Source: Selenomonadales bacterium
GTDB taxonomy: Bacteria; Bacillota; UBA994
Reading direction: 5' to 3'
DNA length: 63,576 nucleotides
NCBI GenBank assembly: GCA_018335585.1
Contig: JAGXRZ010000042.1
Span: 1 to 63,576 of the forward strand
Shown here: in pieces, positions 15,287 through 23,532 of the stretch
Numbering within the stretch: the first letter of the stretch is position 1
Layout of the letters: each line of letters opens with the position of its first letter
Position numbers and translations under genes: made by a program
Notes under the pieces: generated by a model
The model's input: the letters and a program-made list of their open reading frames with translations, nothing else
Told to the model about the DNA's origin: nothing
Database searches by the model: none

Positions 15287-17053
15287 ATGTCTAATGAAGA
15301 CAGCGGTTTGACAGGTCAACTGGCGATACAAGACGGCAAACTGGTCGTTTGGCCGCCTGCCGAAGGCGAACCTTTCCCTGTACTCGTTCCTCACGCCGGC
15401 GTAGAGCTTCTTGTCAACGGTCGCCTTTGCACCGCCGCTACGGAAATTAAGCCGCAGGACATAGTCGCGATAACGCCGCTTGAGGAACTAAAAAAAGGGA
15501 GTTGCGTGATAACCGTCAGCGGGGACGGTTTGACGGCTACGGCGCGTATTGTACCGGGTACTAGGACTAAGAGAATTTTACGGGATATACCGCCTGCCGC
15601 GCACTTGGTGTTAGCGGTAGACGAGACTACTACACCCGTGCCTGCCGTCAGCATAGAAGAGCTCCGCACGCGCTTGCGCGCCGAGGGGGTGGTGTTTGGT
15701 ATACAGCTTGGAGTTTTGGTGCGTGCCGCGAATGCGCTCACAGAAAACGACTTTCTGGTAGCGGAAGGAGTGGCCCCGCTGCCGGGGACAGATGCTAAGC
15801 TAGACGTGTTTTTTACCGCCGAGGCGCGTGTAGCTTTGGTGGCAGGCGAGGATGACAAAGTAGATTTTAGAGAGCGCTTCGAGTTTACCGACGTGGTCCC
15901 GGGGCAGGTGTTGGTAAAGAAGACACCTGCGGTTAACGGCACCCCCGGGCGCAGCGTCAGAGGAGAAATCATCGCGGCACCTTTGCCAAAAGAAATTCAG
16001 TTGATGGCCGGCGACGGGGTAGTATGGCAACAGGCCGCCGAGACTCTCGTCGCGGTCAAGTCCGGTCGACCTGTCGCTACGCAAAGTCGCGGCAGCTACA
16101 AGGTGCATATCGTCCCGGATATGGCTGTGCGAGGGAATGTCGACCTAGCGACAGGGAATATCTCATTCCTAGGCGATGTTTCGGTCAGCGGGGATGTGTG
16201 CTCCGGCTTTGCCGTATGGTCGGGCGGGAAAGTCCGCATTGACGGTGTCGTAGACCACGGTTTAGTTCAAGCCCTCAGCTCGGTGTTGGTACGCGAGAAC
16301 ATAATGTCCTCACAGCTGCTCGTGGGCCCGCCGCAATCCTTCGTGCGGCTCGCCACGCAGTTGCTTGAGGAGCTTAGTGCGGATTCCAAGCGCCTTACTA
16401 GCGCGGTTTCGCAGCTTAAGAAGGTCATCCCAGAGAGCAAACGCCTTTATGCGGCCCAGCTCATCAGCGGCCTCTTAGACCAGCGTGACGAGGGCTTTAG
16501 GGCGCGCGTTTCGTTGCTGCAAACAGAGATGGGTAAACTAGATACACGTATTATGCACCTGTTAGGCGAAGAACTCCTGCACACCATCAGCGCTTTTCTC
16601 AAAGACACCGAACACGGCTCACGCACAGAGGCGCACATCGCGGAACTAGCGCGGGTTTTTGCCGCATTGAGCGAGAAGATTATGGTGTTTACACCACCAG
16701 AGAAAGCGTTTATATCAGCACGTAACGTCGTAGGCTCGACTCTCTCTTGCTCGGGAGATATAGTGATCCAAGGCGGATGTTACAACTCGAAAATCCAAGC
16801 GGGAGGACGGGTTGAGGTGCAGGGCGTGTTCCGCGGCGGTGAGCTGCGTGCGGGAGGCGATGTTAAAGTAAAAGAGCTTGGCTCTAAGTCCGGCGTAAGT
16901 ACCAACGTTTACTGCCCGCCGCTGGCCAAGGTTATTGTGGGCACAGTGTGGGAGAACGCAACCGTAACTATTGGTCTACGCAAACACACCTTTACAAAAG
17001 AGCAGCATAAGGTCACGCTGCTTATCGAGGAAGGAAATCTGATGGTTAGGTAA
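15287..17053 (+). CDS. FapA-like DUF342 protein
   Basis: The 588-residue product matches the DUF342/FapA family: an acidic N-terminal portion, a central GNVDLATGNISFLGDVSVSG segment (about residues 282-301), a long helical middle (about 355-480), and a C-terminal right-handed beta-helix signature with GDIVIQGG, GGRVEVQG and RAGGDVKVKEL. Family members are large cytoplasmic polymer-like proteins in sporulating and flagellated bacteria, some implicated in cell-surface or flagellar regulation; the precise role is unclear. GAGGGAGGG precedes the ATG. No flagellar genes are nearby. Confidence 0.85.
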   Translation: MSNEDSGLTGQLAIQDGKLVVWPPAEGEPFPVLVPHAGVELLVNGRLCTAATEIKPQDIVAITPLEELKKGSCVITVSGDGLTATARIVPGTRTKRILRDIPPAAHLVLAVDETTTPVPAVSIEELRTRLRAEGVVFGIQLGVLVRAANALTENDFLVAEGVAPLPGTDAKLDVFFTAEARVALVAGEDDKVDFRERFEFTDVVPGQVLVKKTPAVNGTPGRSVRGEIIAAPLPKEIQLMAGDGVVWQQAAETLVAVKSGRPVATQSRGSYKVHIVPDMAVRGNVDLATGNISFLGDVSVSGDVCSGFAVWSGGKVRIDGVVDHGLVQALSSVLVRENIMSSQLLVGPPQSFVRLATQLLEELSADSKRLTSAVSQLKKVIPESKRLYAAQLISGLLDQRDEGFRARVSLLQTEMGKLDTRIMHLLGEELLHTISAFLKDTEHGSRTEAHIAELARVFAALSEKIMVFTPPEKAFISARNVVGSTLSCSGDIVIQGGCYNSKIQAGGRVEVQGVFRGGELRAGGDVKVKELGSKSGVSTNVYCPPLAKVIVGTVWENATVTIGLRKHTFTKEQHKVTLLIEEGNLMVR

Positions 17054-17055
17054 GC

Positions 17056-17300
17056 AGGCGATGAGCTTTGAGCTGTGAGCTGTGGGAAATCATGAATCGC
17101 GAATCATGAATCAGCGAACAGGGGGGTGGCCTTCGGCTGTGAGCCGTGAGCCGTAAGTTGCCCGCCACGACACCACTCTACTGGGCACTGAGCACTGCGC
17201 ACTAGGCACTTCGCTCTACCAGGAGCCAGGACTCCGCTCAGCGCTCACCCCCCTCTCCCTCAAGCGACAAGGGACAAGCGACATACGACAATCTCCTGGC
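17056..17300. repeat. Heptamer-repeat island 2
   Basis: The gap contains GAGCTTT/GAGCTGT units, ATGAATC/GCGAATC units, GTGAGCC x2, a run of ACTGAGC/ACTGCGC/ACTAGGC (the reverse strand of the GTGCCCA class) and AAGCGAC-type units near 17264. The linkers CTCTACTGGGCAC and CTCTACCAG match islands 8 and 12. No gene is visible. Confidence 0.75.
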
Positions 17301-17301
17301 C

Positions 17302-17356
17302 TTGCGCAGTACGCGTGCGTCTGCTAGAATAACGATTAAGCAATTGCTTAATCGTT
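17302..17356 (+). promoter_or_regulatory. arsR-cadA promoter and 26-bp palindromic operator
   Basis: TTGCGC (17302-17307) and TAGAAT (17325-17330) are separated by 17 bases. Directly after the -10, AACGATTAAGCAA is followed by its exact reverse complement (17331-17356), a perfect 26-bp palindrome over the expected start site. This is where an ArsR/SmtB repressor would block transcription. Confidence 0.8.
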
Positions 17357-17384
17357 TGTTTTTTTTTGTGGGGAGGTAGCAGTC

Positions 17385-17741
17385 ATGGACGACAACGCAC
17401 GCACAGATTGGTGCAACAGCGGTCACGCGGAGGCAGATGTTTTGGGGCTACGCGCAAAAATAGTTGAGGTGGCGGGGCTATCTGAGTTGTTTAAGGTGCT
17501 TGGCGACGAGACGCGCACGCGCATCTTGTATCTCTTAGCTCACGGCGAGCTCTGCACCTGTGACTTGGCGGGGATTCTTGAAATGAGCCTGCCGGCAGTG
17601 TCGCACCACTTGCGTTTGCTGCGCATGGCGCGGCTTGTTAGATACCGCCGCGAGGGGAAGAATGTCCACTATGCCTTAGACGATGACCATGTGTTGCACA
17701 TTATCCGCGAAGCGCAAGCCCACTTTAGAGAGGAGCGGTAG
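17385..17741 (+). CDS. ArsR/SmtB-family metal-responsive repressor
   Basis: The 118-residue product has the ArsR winged helix: LFKVLGDETRTRILYLL (about residues 35-51), the alpha-3 metal site ELCTCDLA with a CxC pair (about 56-63), and the recognition helix SLPAVSHHLRLLRMARLV. An N-terminal Cys (DWCNSGH) could join the metal site, as in CadC-like sensors for cadmium, lead and zinc. GGGGAGG precedes the ATG. It is cotranscribed with the P-type ATPase that starts 3 bp later. Confidence 0.92.
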   Translation: MDDNARTDWCNSGHAEADVLGLRAKIVEVAGLSELFKVLGDETRTRILYLLAHGELCTCDLAGILEMSLPAVSHHLRLLRMARLVRYRREGKNVHYALDDDHVLHIIREAQAHFREER

Positions 17742-17743
17742 GC

Positions 17744-19642
17744 ATGGTGGAGAGAAAGACGTGCGACCAGAATTGTGGCGGTTCGGCTAGGTCGCTATCT
17801 ACGGTAATAGGAGCAGTGGCACTGCTCTTAATCGGAGCGGCGTGGCAATGGCAGACGGCCGAGTCTGCCGTGCTGCCGCACGCACTGCTACTTGTGGCGT
17901 ATGTTCTCGTGGGCTGGCCGGTGCTTAAGATAGCAGCTCGCAACGTGCTGAAAGGACAAGTCTTTGATGAGAACTTCCTAATGGGGATAGCCTCACTAGG
18001 GGCTATTGCCATCGGTGAGACGGCTGAGGCCGCCGCGGTAATGGTGTTTTACGCAGTAGGGGAGTACTTTCAAGATAAGGCAGTCGACAATTCGCGCCGC
18101 TCCATTACGGCCTTGCTCAGTATGCGCCCCGAATACGCCAATCTGCTAACGCCAACAGGGCTAGTTCGCACCCCACCGGAGGCTGTTCAAGTCGGCCAAC
18201 ATATTGTCGTCAAACCCGGCGAGCGGGTGCCGCTAGATGGAATGGTCTGCGAAGGGACATCGTCACTTGACACGTCCGCGCTTACAGGCGAATCGTTGCC
18301 GCGCTCAGTCAAAGCAGGAGATGTAGCCCTTGCCGGGATGGTCAACACTGAGGGCGTATTTGCGTTAGAAGTGACCAAAATCTACGCCGACTCGGCCGTT
18401 GCCCGCATTCTAGCGTTAGTTGAGCAAGCGAGCGAGCGCAAGGCCCCGACAGAGCGGTTCGTCACCACGTTTGCGCGCGTCTACACGCCAGCCGTAGTCG
18501 CCGTCGCTGCCTTAGTGGCGGTTGTGCCACCGCTAATCCTGCCTGGCGCTAGTTTCAGCGAGTGGCTGTACCGCGCTTTAGTTATGCTAGTAATCTCCTG
18601 CCCCTGTGCCTTAGTAGTTTCCGTGCCGCTAAGCTACTTTGGCGGCATTGGGGCGGCCTCGCGCCAAGGGGTGTTGTTTAAAGGGGCAAACTACTTAGAC
18701 GCGTTGGCTAAGGCTTCCACGGTCGCCTTCGACAAAACAGGGACGTTAACACATGGGCACTTTTCGGTGCAAAGCGTGTCAGCGCGTAATGGCGTAAGTG
18801 AACAAACGCTCCTAACATACGCTGCAAGCTTAGGTGCACACTCTAATCATCCGGTATCGCGTGCGATTTGTGCGGCACACGGCAAGCCCGAGGCTATTTT
18901 GCGCGTAAGTGACATGCGCGAAGTTGCAGGTCGAGGGATAGAAGCGACGTTAGATGGCGTCAGGGTGTTGCTAGGTAATGCGCAACTTATGGCCGAGCAA
19001 GGCGTTGTCGTCCCGATAGCACAAGGAGAAGAAAACGTCGTCCATTTGGCACTAGGCGGAGAATGGTTGGGTTCCATCGGGGTCGCCGACGTCCTGCGCC
19101 ATGAAACTCCTGGTGTTATCACGAGCCTACGCAGGCTTGGCATCAACAAGCTATGGATGCTTTCCGGCGACAGAAGAGATATCGCCGCAAAGACGGCACG
19201 CGAGTTAACGCTTGACGGCTATGCAGCCGAACTTCTGCCCCAAGACAAAGTGGCCGCCGTGGACACCCTGCGCGAGGCAGAGGCACACAGCGGCGGCAAA
19301 TTAGTTTTTGTCGGGGACGGCATTAACGATGCCCCGGTACTGGCACGGGCTGACATAGGGGTGGCGATGGGGGCACTAGGCAGCGACGCGGCTATCGAAG
19401 CAGCAGACGTCGTAATTATGCCAAACTCCCTCGCTAAGCTCACCGCCGCGGTTAGAATTGCGCGCTTCACCCGTCGCATAGTTCACCAAAACATCGCTTT
19501 GTCCCTTGGCTTTAAAGTCGGGTTTATGGCACTTGGGGCCGCGGGGATAGCTACAATTTGGGGAGCCGTGTTTGCCGATGTCGGCGTCGCACTCTTAGCG
19601 GTGCTCAACGCCACCCGCGCCCTGCGCTACACCGGAGAATAA
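17744..19642 (+). CDS. P1B-type heavy-metal-transporting ATPase
   Basis: The pump exports soft or divalent metals with ATP. The 632-residue product has the membrane CPC motif (residues 286-288), TGES (181-184), phosphorylation motif DKTGT (330-334), the HP pair in SNHPVS and GDGINDAP near residue 526. The usual N-terminal HMA domain is missing; only a CxxxC pair (C7, C11) is there. CPC plus the CxC ArsR partner point to Zn/Cd/Pb export. GAGGAGCGG sets the ATG. Expression should be induced by metal through the 26-bp operator. Confidence 0.92.
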   Translation: MVERKTCDQNCGGSARSLSTVIGAVALLLIGAAWQWQTAESAVLPHALLLVAYVLVGWPVLKIAARNVLKGQVFDENFLMGIASLGAIAIGETAEAAAVMVFYAVGEYFQDKAVDNSRRSITALLSMRPEYANLLTPTGLVRTPPEAVQVGQHIVVKPGERVPLDGMVCEGTSSLDTSALTGESLPRSVKAGDVALAGMVNTEGVFALEVTKIYADSAVARILALVEQASERKAPTERFVTTFARVYTPAVVAVAALVAVVPPLILPGASFSEWLYRALVMLVISCPCALVVSVPLSYFGGIGAASRQGVLFKGANYLDALAKASTVAFDKTGTLTHGHFSVQSVSARNGVSEQTLLTYAASLGAHSNHPVSRAICAAHGKPEAILRVSDMREVAGRGIEATLDGVRVLLGNAQLMAEQGVVVPIAQGEENVVHLALGGEWLGSIGVADVLRHETPGVITSLRRLGINKLWMLSGDRRDIAAKTARELTLDGYAAELLPQDKVAAVDTLREAEAHSGGKLVFVGDGINDAPVLARADIGVAMGALGSDAAIEAADVVIMPNSLAKLTAAVRIARFTRRIVHQNIALSLGFKVGFMALGAAGIATIWGAVFADVGVALLAVLNATRALRYTGE

Positions 19643-19670
19643 AAACAAAAGGGACGGTTCTTCTTGTTTT
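19641..19670. repeat. R1-related hairpin repeat, left of the AAA ATPase gene
   Basis: The stretch contains ACAAAAGGGACGGTTCTTCT and forms an imperfect hairpin, with AAAACAA at one end and TTGTTTT at the other. It abuts the 3' end of the convergent AAA ATPase gene. A reverse-complement relative lies beyond the other end of that gene at 21058-21112. Confidence 0.7.
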
Positions 19671-20963
19671 CTACAGCGCAAACAACCCATACAGTGGGAC
19701 AGACTTAATGCCATTCTCAAACCCAAAATTCCGCATTGATGTGCGTACCGCCATCTGTGGTTTGTATCTCTCCATGTACACGGCGAGGCTTTTGGAGCGG
19801 GTGTTTTCTGCCGCCTTAACTTCCACGGGGACTAGTGTGCCGTCTACAACAATCAGAAAGTCTACTTCGGCAGAGCTCTTGGATTCCCAATAGTGCAAGT
19901 CATGCCCCTTCATGGTCAGCGCTCCCGCCACGTAGTTCTCCGTAAGAGCACCGCGGAACTGATGCAGATGAGAACCTGCCAAAGCCTGAAGAGTAATGCC
20001 TGCCTGAGCTGACAACAGCCCCACATCGCTCATGTAAAGCTTGAAGCTTGAAAGGTCCTGGTAAGCCACAGGCGGCATGTACCCGTGTTCACATTTTGCG
20101 CACTGCAGCACCACTCCGGACGCGATTAGCCAATCGATGGACTCGCCATACAGAGATGCACGACCACCACTGCGAATCAACTTGTACTGAAACTTGGTGT
20201 TTACCTTGGCTAATTGGGCGGGAATGGACTCAAAAGCACTGCGGATCTTCACGCCTTCCGCAGGGGAGGTGTACTTCGACATGTCTGCCACGTATGCGTT
20301 CAGAATCGCCCGCCTTACTTCCAGTTCAGTCATGAAGGGATGTGCTTCTAGCGATGCTTTCACCGCAGCGGGCATGCCCCCGATAATCAGGTATTCTCGA
20401 TAGTAGAGCAGGGCTTCACCGTGCAGTTGTTCATGCAGGGGGACGTTGGCGAGGCAACACCGACGGATTTCAGCCGCCAGTAGCGCTCTCCCTTTGGCCC
20501 AGAGAAACTCTTCGAAGTCCAAAGGATGCAGTGTAGTCATCTGCACCTTCCCAACGGGAAAGGAAAACTTGCTCCGATTAATGACAACACCGAGCAGGCT
20601 CCCCGCCGCAATGACCGAGTACTCAGGTGCGTTTTCCGCGAAGTACTTGAGAGCCGTCAACGCCCTCTCACATGCTTGGATTTCATCGAAGAAAATCAGA
20701 GTCTCATCGGGGTCAACATTTGTCTGATAGTACTGCTCCAGTACGGGAATGATCCGCTTGGGGGAAATGTCACCCTCAAAGTATGGCGTTAGTCTAGCGT
20801 CTTGTTCAAAGTTCACGTACAGCACATTACGGTAATGGGCCTTGCCAAACTCAAGCACAGTATACGTTTTGCCTACCTGGCGGGCGCCGTAGATTAACAA
20901 TGGCAGACGATCCCCTCTTTGCTTTCTCCACTGCAAAAGGCGTTCCGTGAGTTTTCGCTTCAT
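19671..20963 (-). CDS. AAA ATPase with DUF4143 domain
   Basis: The roughly 430-residue product has the Walker A motif YGARQVGKT (about residues 24-32), Walker B LIFFDEIQ (about 88-95), a sensor-like VIAAGSLLG, and a C-terminal DUF4143 nuclease-like domain ending in a KSSAEVDFLI segment. This family is widespread and often mobile; the function is not established. GGAGGTG sets the ATG at 20963. The gene is flanked by inverted R1-type hairpins, and its composition looks less GC-rich than its neighbours, so it may have been acquired as a unit. Confidence 0.85.
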   Translation of the reverse strand: MKRKLTERLLQWRKQRGDRLPLLIYGARQVGKTYTVLEFGKAHYRNVLYVNFEQDARLTPYFEGDISPKRIIPVLEQYYQTNVDPDETLIFFDEIQACERALTALKYFAENAPEYSVIAAGSLLGVVINRSKFSFPVGKVQMTTLHPLDFEEFLWAKGRALLAAEIRRCCLANVPLHEQLHGEALLYYREYLIIGGMPAAVKASLEAHPFMTELEVRRAILNAYVADMSKYTSPAEGVKIRSAFESIPAQLAKVNTKFQYKLIRSGGRASLYGESIDWLIASGVVLQCAKCEHGYMPPVAYQDLSSFKLYMSDVGLLSAQAGITLQALAGSHLHQFRGALTENYVAGALTMKGHDLHYWESKSSAEVDFLIVVDGTLVPVEVKAAENTRSKSLAVYMERYKPQMAVRTSMRNFGFENGIKSVPLYGLFAL

Positions 20964-21057
20964 GCCCTTCACCTCCACTGTGATAAGAATACCATGTTTT
21001 GCACTTTTATATCCACAAAAATGCTATGATATACACTTTCCCCGGGGAAAACAAAGG

Positions 21058-21112
21058 GGAACAAAGGGAACGGGACGATTCCAAAAAGAACCGTCCCTTT
21101 TGTTTCTTTTTA
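21058..21112. repeat. R1-related hairpin repeat, right of the AAA ATPase gene
   Basis: AGAACCGTCCCTTTTGTTTC is the inverse of the repeat at 19641-19670, and the left part GGGAACGGGACGATTCC can pair with it to form a longer imperfect hairpin. It lies at the 3' end of the aldo/keto reductase gene, where it may also act as a terminator. Confidence 0.65.
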
Positions 21113-22273
21113 TTTCTGCAGGGCAGTGTGTGCTTCGCGCAGGGCGCGTACAATCTGCAGCTGCTGCGGGCAGGCGTCCTCGCACTTGCCGCACTCTACA
21201 CACTGCGCGGCGTCACGGCCGCGGGCCACGAGGGCCTTATAGGTCAGGAATGCTCCCTCGGCTGAGCCGAACATGGCGTAATCGTTGTACAAGTCGAGAA
21301 TGTGGGGGATGCTGACGTTCGCGGGACAGGGCATGCAGTACCCACACTGTGTGCAGCCGATGGCCATGCGTTGGCGGTAGATTTGTCTCACCTTATCTAT
21401 AAGGAAACCTTCTTGCAGGTCAAGGCACGGTGGCTTGAGGTTGTCAAAAATCTTGACGTTCTCGCGTACTTGCTCCATGGTCGACATGCCGCTAAGCACG
21501 ACTGTGGTCTCCGGAAAGTCGCATACCCAGCGGAAAGCCCACTCCGCCGGCGTCCTTTTCTTTTTGGACTGCTTCCACACCTGCTTAATTTCCTCGGGCG
21601 GCTCTTGGGCTAGCTTGCCACCCCGTAACGGCTCCATGATTACCACAGGTACACCCTTGTGGCCGGCATACTGCAGCCCCGCAAGTCCCGCCTGATAGTC
21701 CTCGTCCATGTAGTTAAGCTGAATCTGGCACATAGCCCAAGGATGTGCGTCGAGGATTTCCTTAAATACGGGAAACTCGTCGTGTATCGAAAAGGCAGGA
21801 TACATAATGCGGCCGTCGGCTACTGCGCGGTTGAGGAACTCCAATACACCAAGTGCTTTAACCTTGTCCCACGATTCACGGCGGAGTGCGTGGAGCAGAT
21901 AAAAGTCTATATGTGAGACGTTGAGTTTCTTCAGCTGCTCATCGAGCAGGCGGTCGAAATCTGCCGGTTCTTTGACCAGCCAGCAGGGGAGCTTGGTGGC
22001 AAGCTTAACTTTCTCGCGGTAGCCATCAGATAGCGCACGCCCCACCACCCATTCGCTCTGTCCGCCGTGGTAGTTGTAGGCCGTATCCACATAGTTTACA
22101 CCTTGGTCGATGGCGAAACGAAGCATGGCCGTAGCTAAGGCTTCGTCAATGCGGCGCTCTTCGGCGACGTTGCCGTGTGCGTCCGGTGTAGCCTCGAGCA
22201 AGGGCAAGCGCATACAACCAAATCCCAGAGTGGAAACGCTAAAACCTAGCTGTCCAAAGGGTCTATACTGCAA
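21110..22273 (-). CDS. Aldo/keto reductase with C-terminal 4Fe-4S domain
   Basis: The roughly 387-residue product has an aldo/keto reductase barrel (LGFGCMRLP, then VDTAYNYHGGQSE with catalytic Asp and Tyr) and a ferredoxin-like tail with CTQCGYCMPCP and CVECGKCEDACP for two clusters. This branch is common in anaerobes as a presumed oxidoreductase; the substrate is unknown. A GTG at 22315 is in frame, but the family begins at the LQYRPFG motif, and GGGGGGA is well placed for a TTG at 22273, which I chose. Confidence 0.85.
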   Translation of the reverse strand: MQYRPFGQLGFSVSTLGFGCMRLPLLEATPDAHGNVAEERRIDEALATAMLRFAIDQGVNYVDTAYNYHGGQSEWVVGRALSDGYREKVKLATKLPCWLVKEPADFDRLLDEQLKKLNVSHIDFYLLHALRRESWDKVKALGVLEFLNRAVADGRIMYPAFSIHDEFPVFKEILDAHPWAMCQIQLNYMDEDYQAGLAGLQYAGHKGVPVVIMEPLRGGKLAQEPPEEIKQVWKQSKKKRTPAEWAFRWVCDFPETTVVLSGMSTMEQVRENVKIFDNLKPPCLDLQEGFLIDKVRQIYRQRMAIGCTQCGYCMPCPANVSIPHILDLYNDYAMFGSAEGAFLTYKALVARGRDAAQCVECGKCEDACPQQLQIVRALREAHTALQK

Positions 22274-22343
22274 GATGAATCCCCCCACGCGAATGTTCCC
22301 TAAAGGGTATTCCACGCGCGCGGGGGGAAATCCTTTGTTGCCC

Positions 22344-22396
22344 TTGACACCACCCCCGTTGGCCTGCTACTATAGCTGAGAACGATTCTCGTTATC
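22344..22396 (+). promoter_or_regulatory. Promoter with Fur-like box for the iron ABC operon
   Basis: TTGACA (22344-22349) and TACTAT (22368-22373) are 18 bases apart. Just downstream, GAGAACGATTCTCGTTATC (22378-22396) matches the 19-bp Fur consensus at about 13 positions and is itself partly palindromic. Iron-loaded Fur would block initiation. Confidence 0.65.
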
Positions 22397-22441
22397 TGCA
22401 GGAGCGGGCGAGGATTGCATTAGCAAGGGGGAGGTCCTATA

Positions 22442-23476
22442 ATGAACAAGAAATCCATGTACTTAGTCCTAGGGGTCGTGGCCGTGGCTCTGGCCTTTTT
22501 GCTCGGCGGGATGATTGACCTGTTTCCGGCGGAAGAGGCGGCCGCTAAGCCCGAATTCGTCAACGTATATACATCCCGTCATTATGGTGTAGAGCCCGTT
22601 TTCGAGAGATTCACCCGCGAAACCGGCATTCAGGTGCGTTTTACTACCGGTAGCGACGCCGTGTTGCGCGAGCGTTTGCGCGCTGAGGGCAAAAACACTC
22701 CGGCCGACGTGTACATGGCTGTTGATGCCGGCAACCTTTGGTTAGCAGGCGAAGCCGGGCTCTTAGCGCCGCTTGAGAGCCAAGTGTTGCGCGACAACAT
22801 TCCCGCGCACCTGCGCGATGCGGGCAACCGCTGGTTCGGCCTTACGCGCCGCGTGCGGACTATCCTCTATCACCCCGACCGCGTAAATCCGGCAGAGCTG
22901 TCCACTTACGAGGCGCTGACCGATCCTAAGTGGGCAGGTCGTTTGGTAATGCGTCCGGCTACACACTCCTACACGCAATCGCTTGTGTCAAGTCTTATCG
23001 CCGCGCACGGCCCTGCCCGGGCAGAAGAGATCGTAAGAGGTTGGGTGGCCAATAGACCGACTCTAATCGACAGCGATACCCGCATCTTAGAAGCACTGGC
23101 CGCAGGTCAAGGTGATGTGGCAATCACTAATCATTACTACCTCGGTCGACTCCTCCAAGCTAATCCACAGTTCCCGATTCGCGTCTTTTGGGCTAACCAA
23201 AACGACCGCGGCGCGCACCAAAACATCAGCGGCGCCGGTGTAACTACCCATGCACCGAACCGCGCTAACGCCATTAAGCTCTTAGAGTGGCTAGCCACAG
23301 CAGGGCAGGCAGATTTCGCGAGCTCTAACCACGAGTACCCCGCGAATCCTAACGCCACCTCGCATCCAATTATCGTCGGTTTCGGCGAGTTTAAGGCTGA
23401 CCCTCTAAACATCGGGGAGTTCGGTCGCCTGCAAGCTGAGGCTGTGCAAATCCTTGACCGCGCTGGATATAGATAA
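22442..23476 (+). CDS. Iron(III)-type ABC transporter substrate-binding protein
   Basis: The 344-residue product has an N-terminal membrane anchor or signal (about residues 6-27) and a class-II periplasmic binding fold starting VNVYTSRHYGVEPVFERF, as in FbpA/FutA proteins that bind ferric iron. Tyrosine pairs that could hold iron occur around NHYYLG (about 223-228). GGGGGAGG precedes the ATG. It is the first gene of a three-gene operon with a fused permease and an ATPase, behind a Fur-like box, which supports iron as the substrate. Confidence 0.88.
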   Translation: MNKKSMYLVLGVVAVALAFLLGGMIDLFPAEEAAAKPEFVNVYTSRHYGVEPVFERFTRETGIQVRFTTGSDAVLRERLRAEGKNTPADVYMAVDAGNLWLAGEAGLLAPLESQVLRDNIPAHLRDAGNRWFGLTRRVRTILYHPDRVNPAELSTYEALTDPKWAGRLVMRPATHSYTQSLVSSLIAAHGPARAEEIVRGWVANRPTLIDSDTRILEALAAGQGDVAITNHYYLGRLLQANPQFPIRVFWANQNDRGAHQNISGAGVTTHAPNRANAIKLLEWLATAGQADFASSNHEYPANPNATSHPIIVGFGEFKADPLNIGEFGRLQAEAVQILDRAGYR

Positions 23477-23532
23477 GCAGTCTTCTCGCTCGTTCTTGCT
23501 AGCCACGCAGTCAACGAGGAAGGTCGTAGTTA

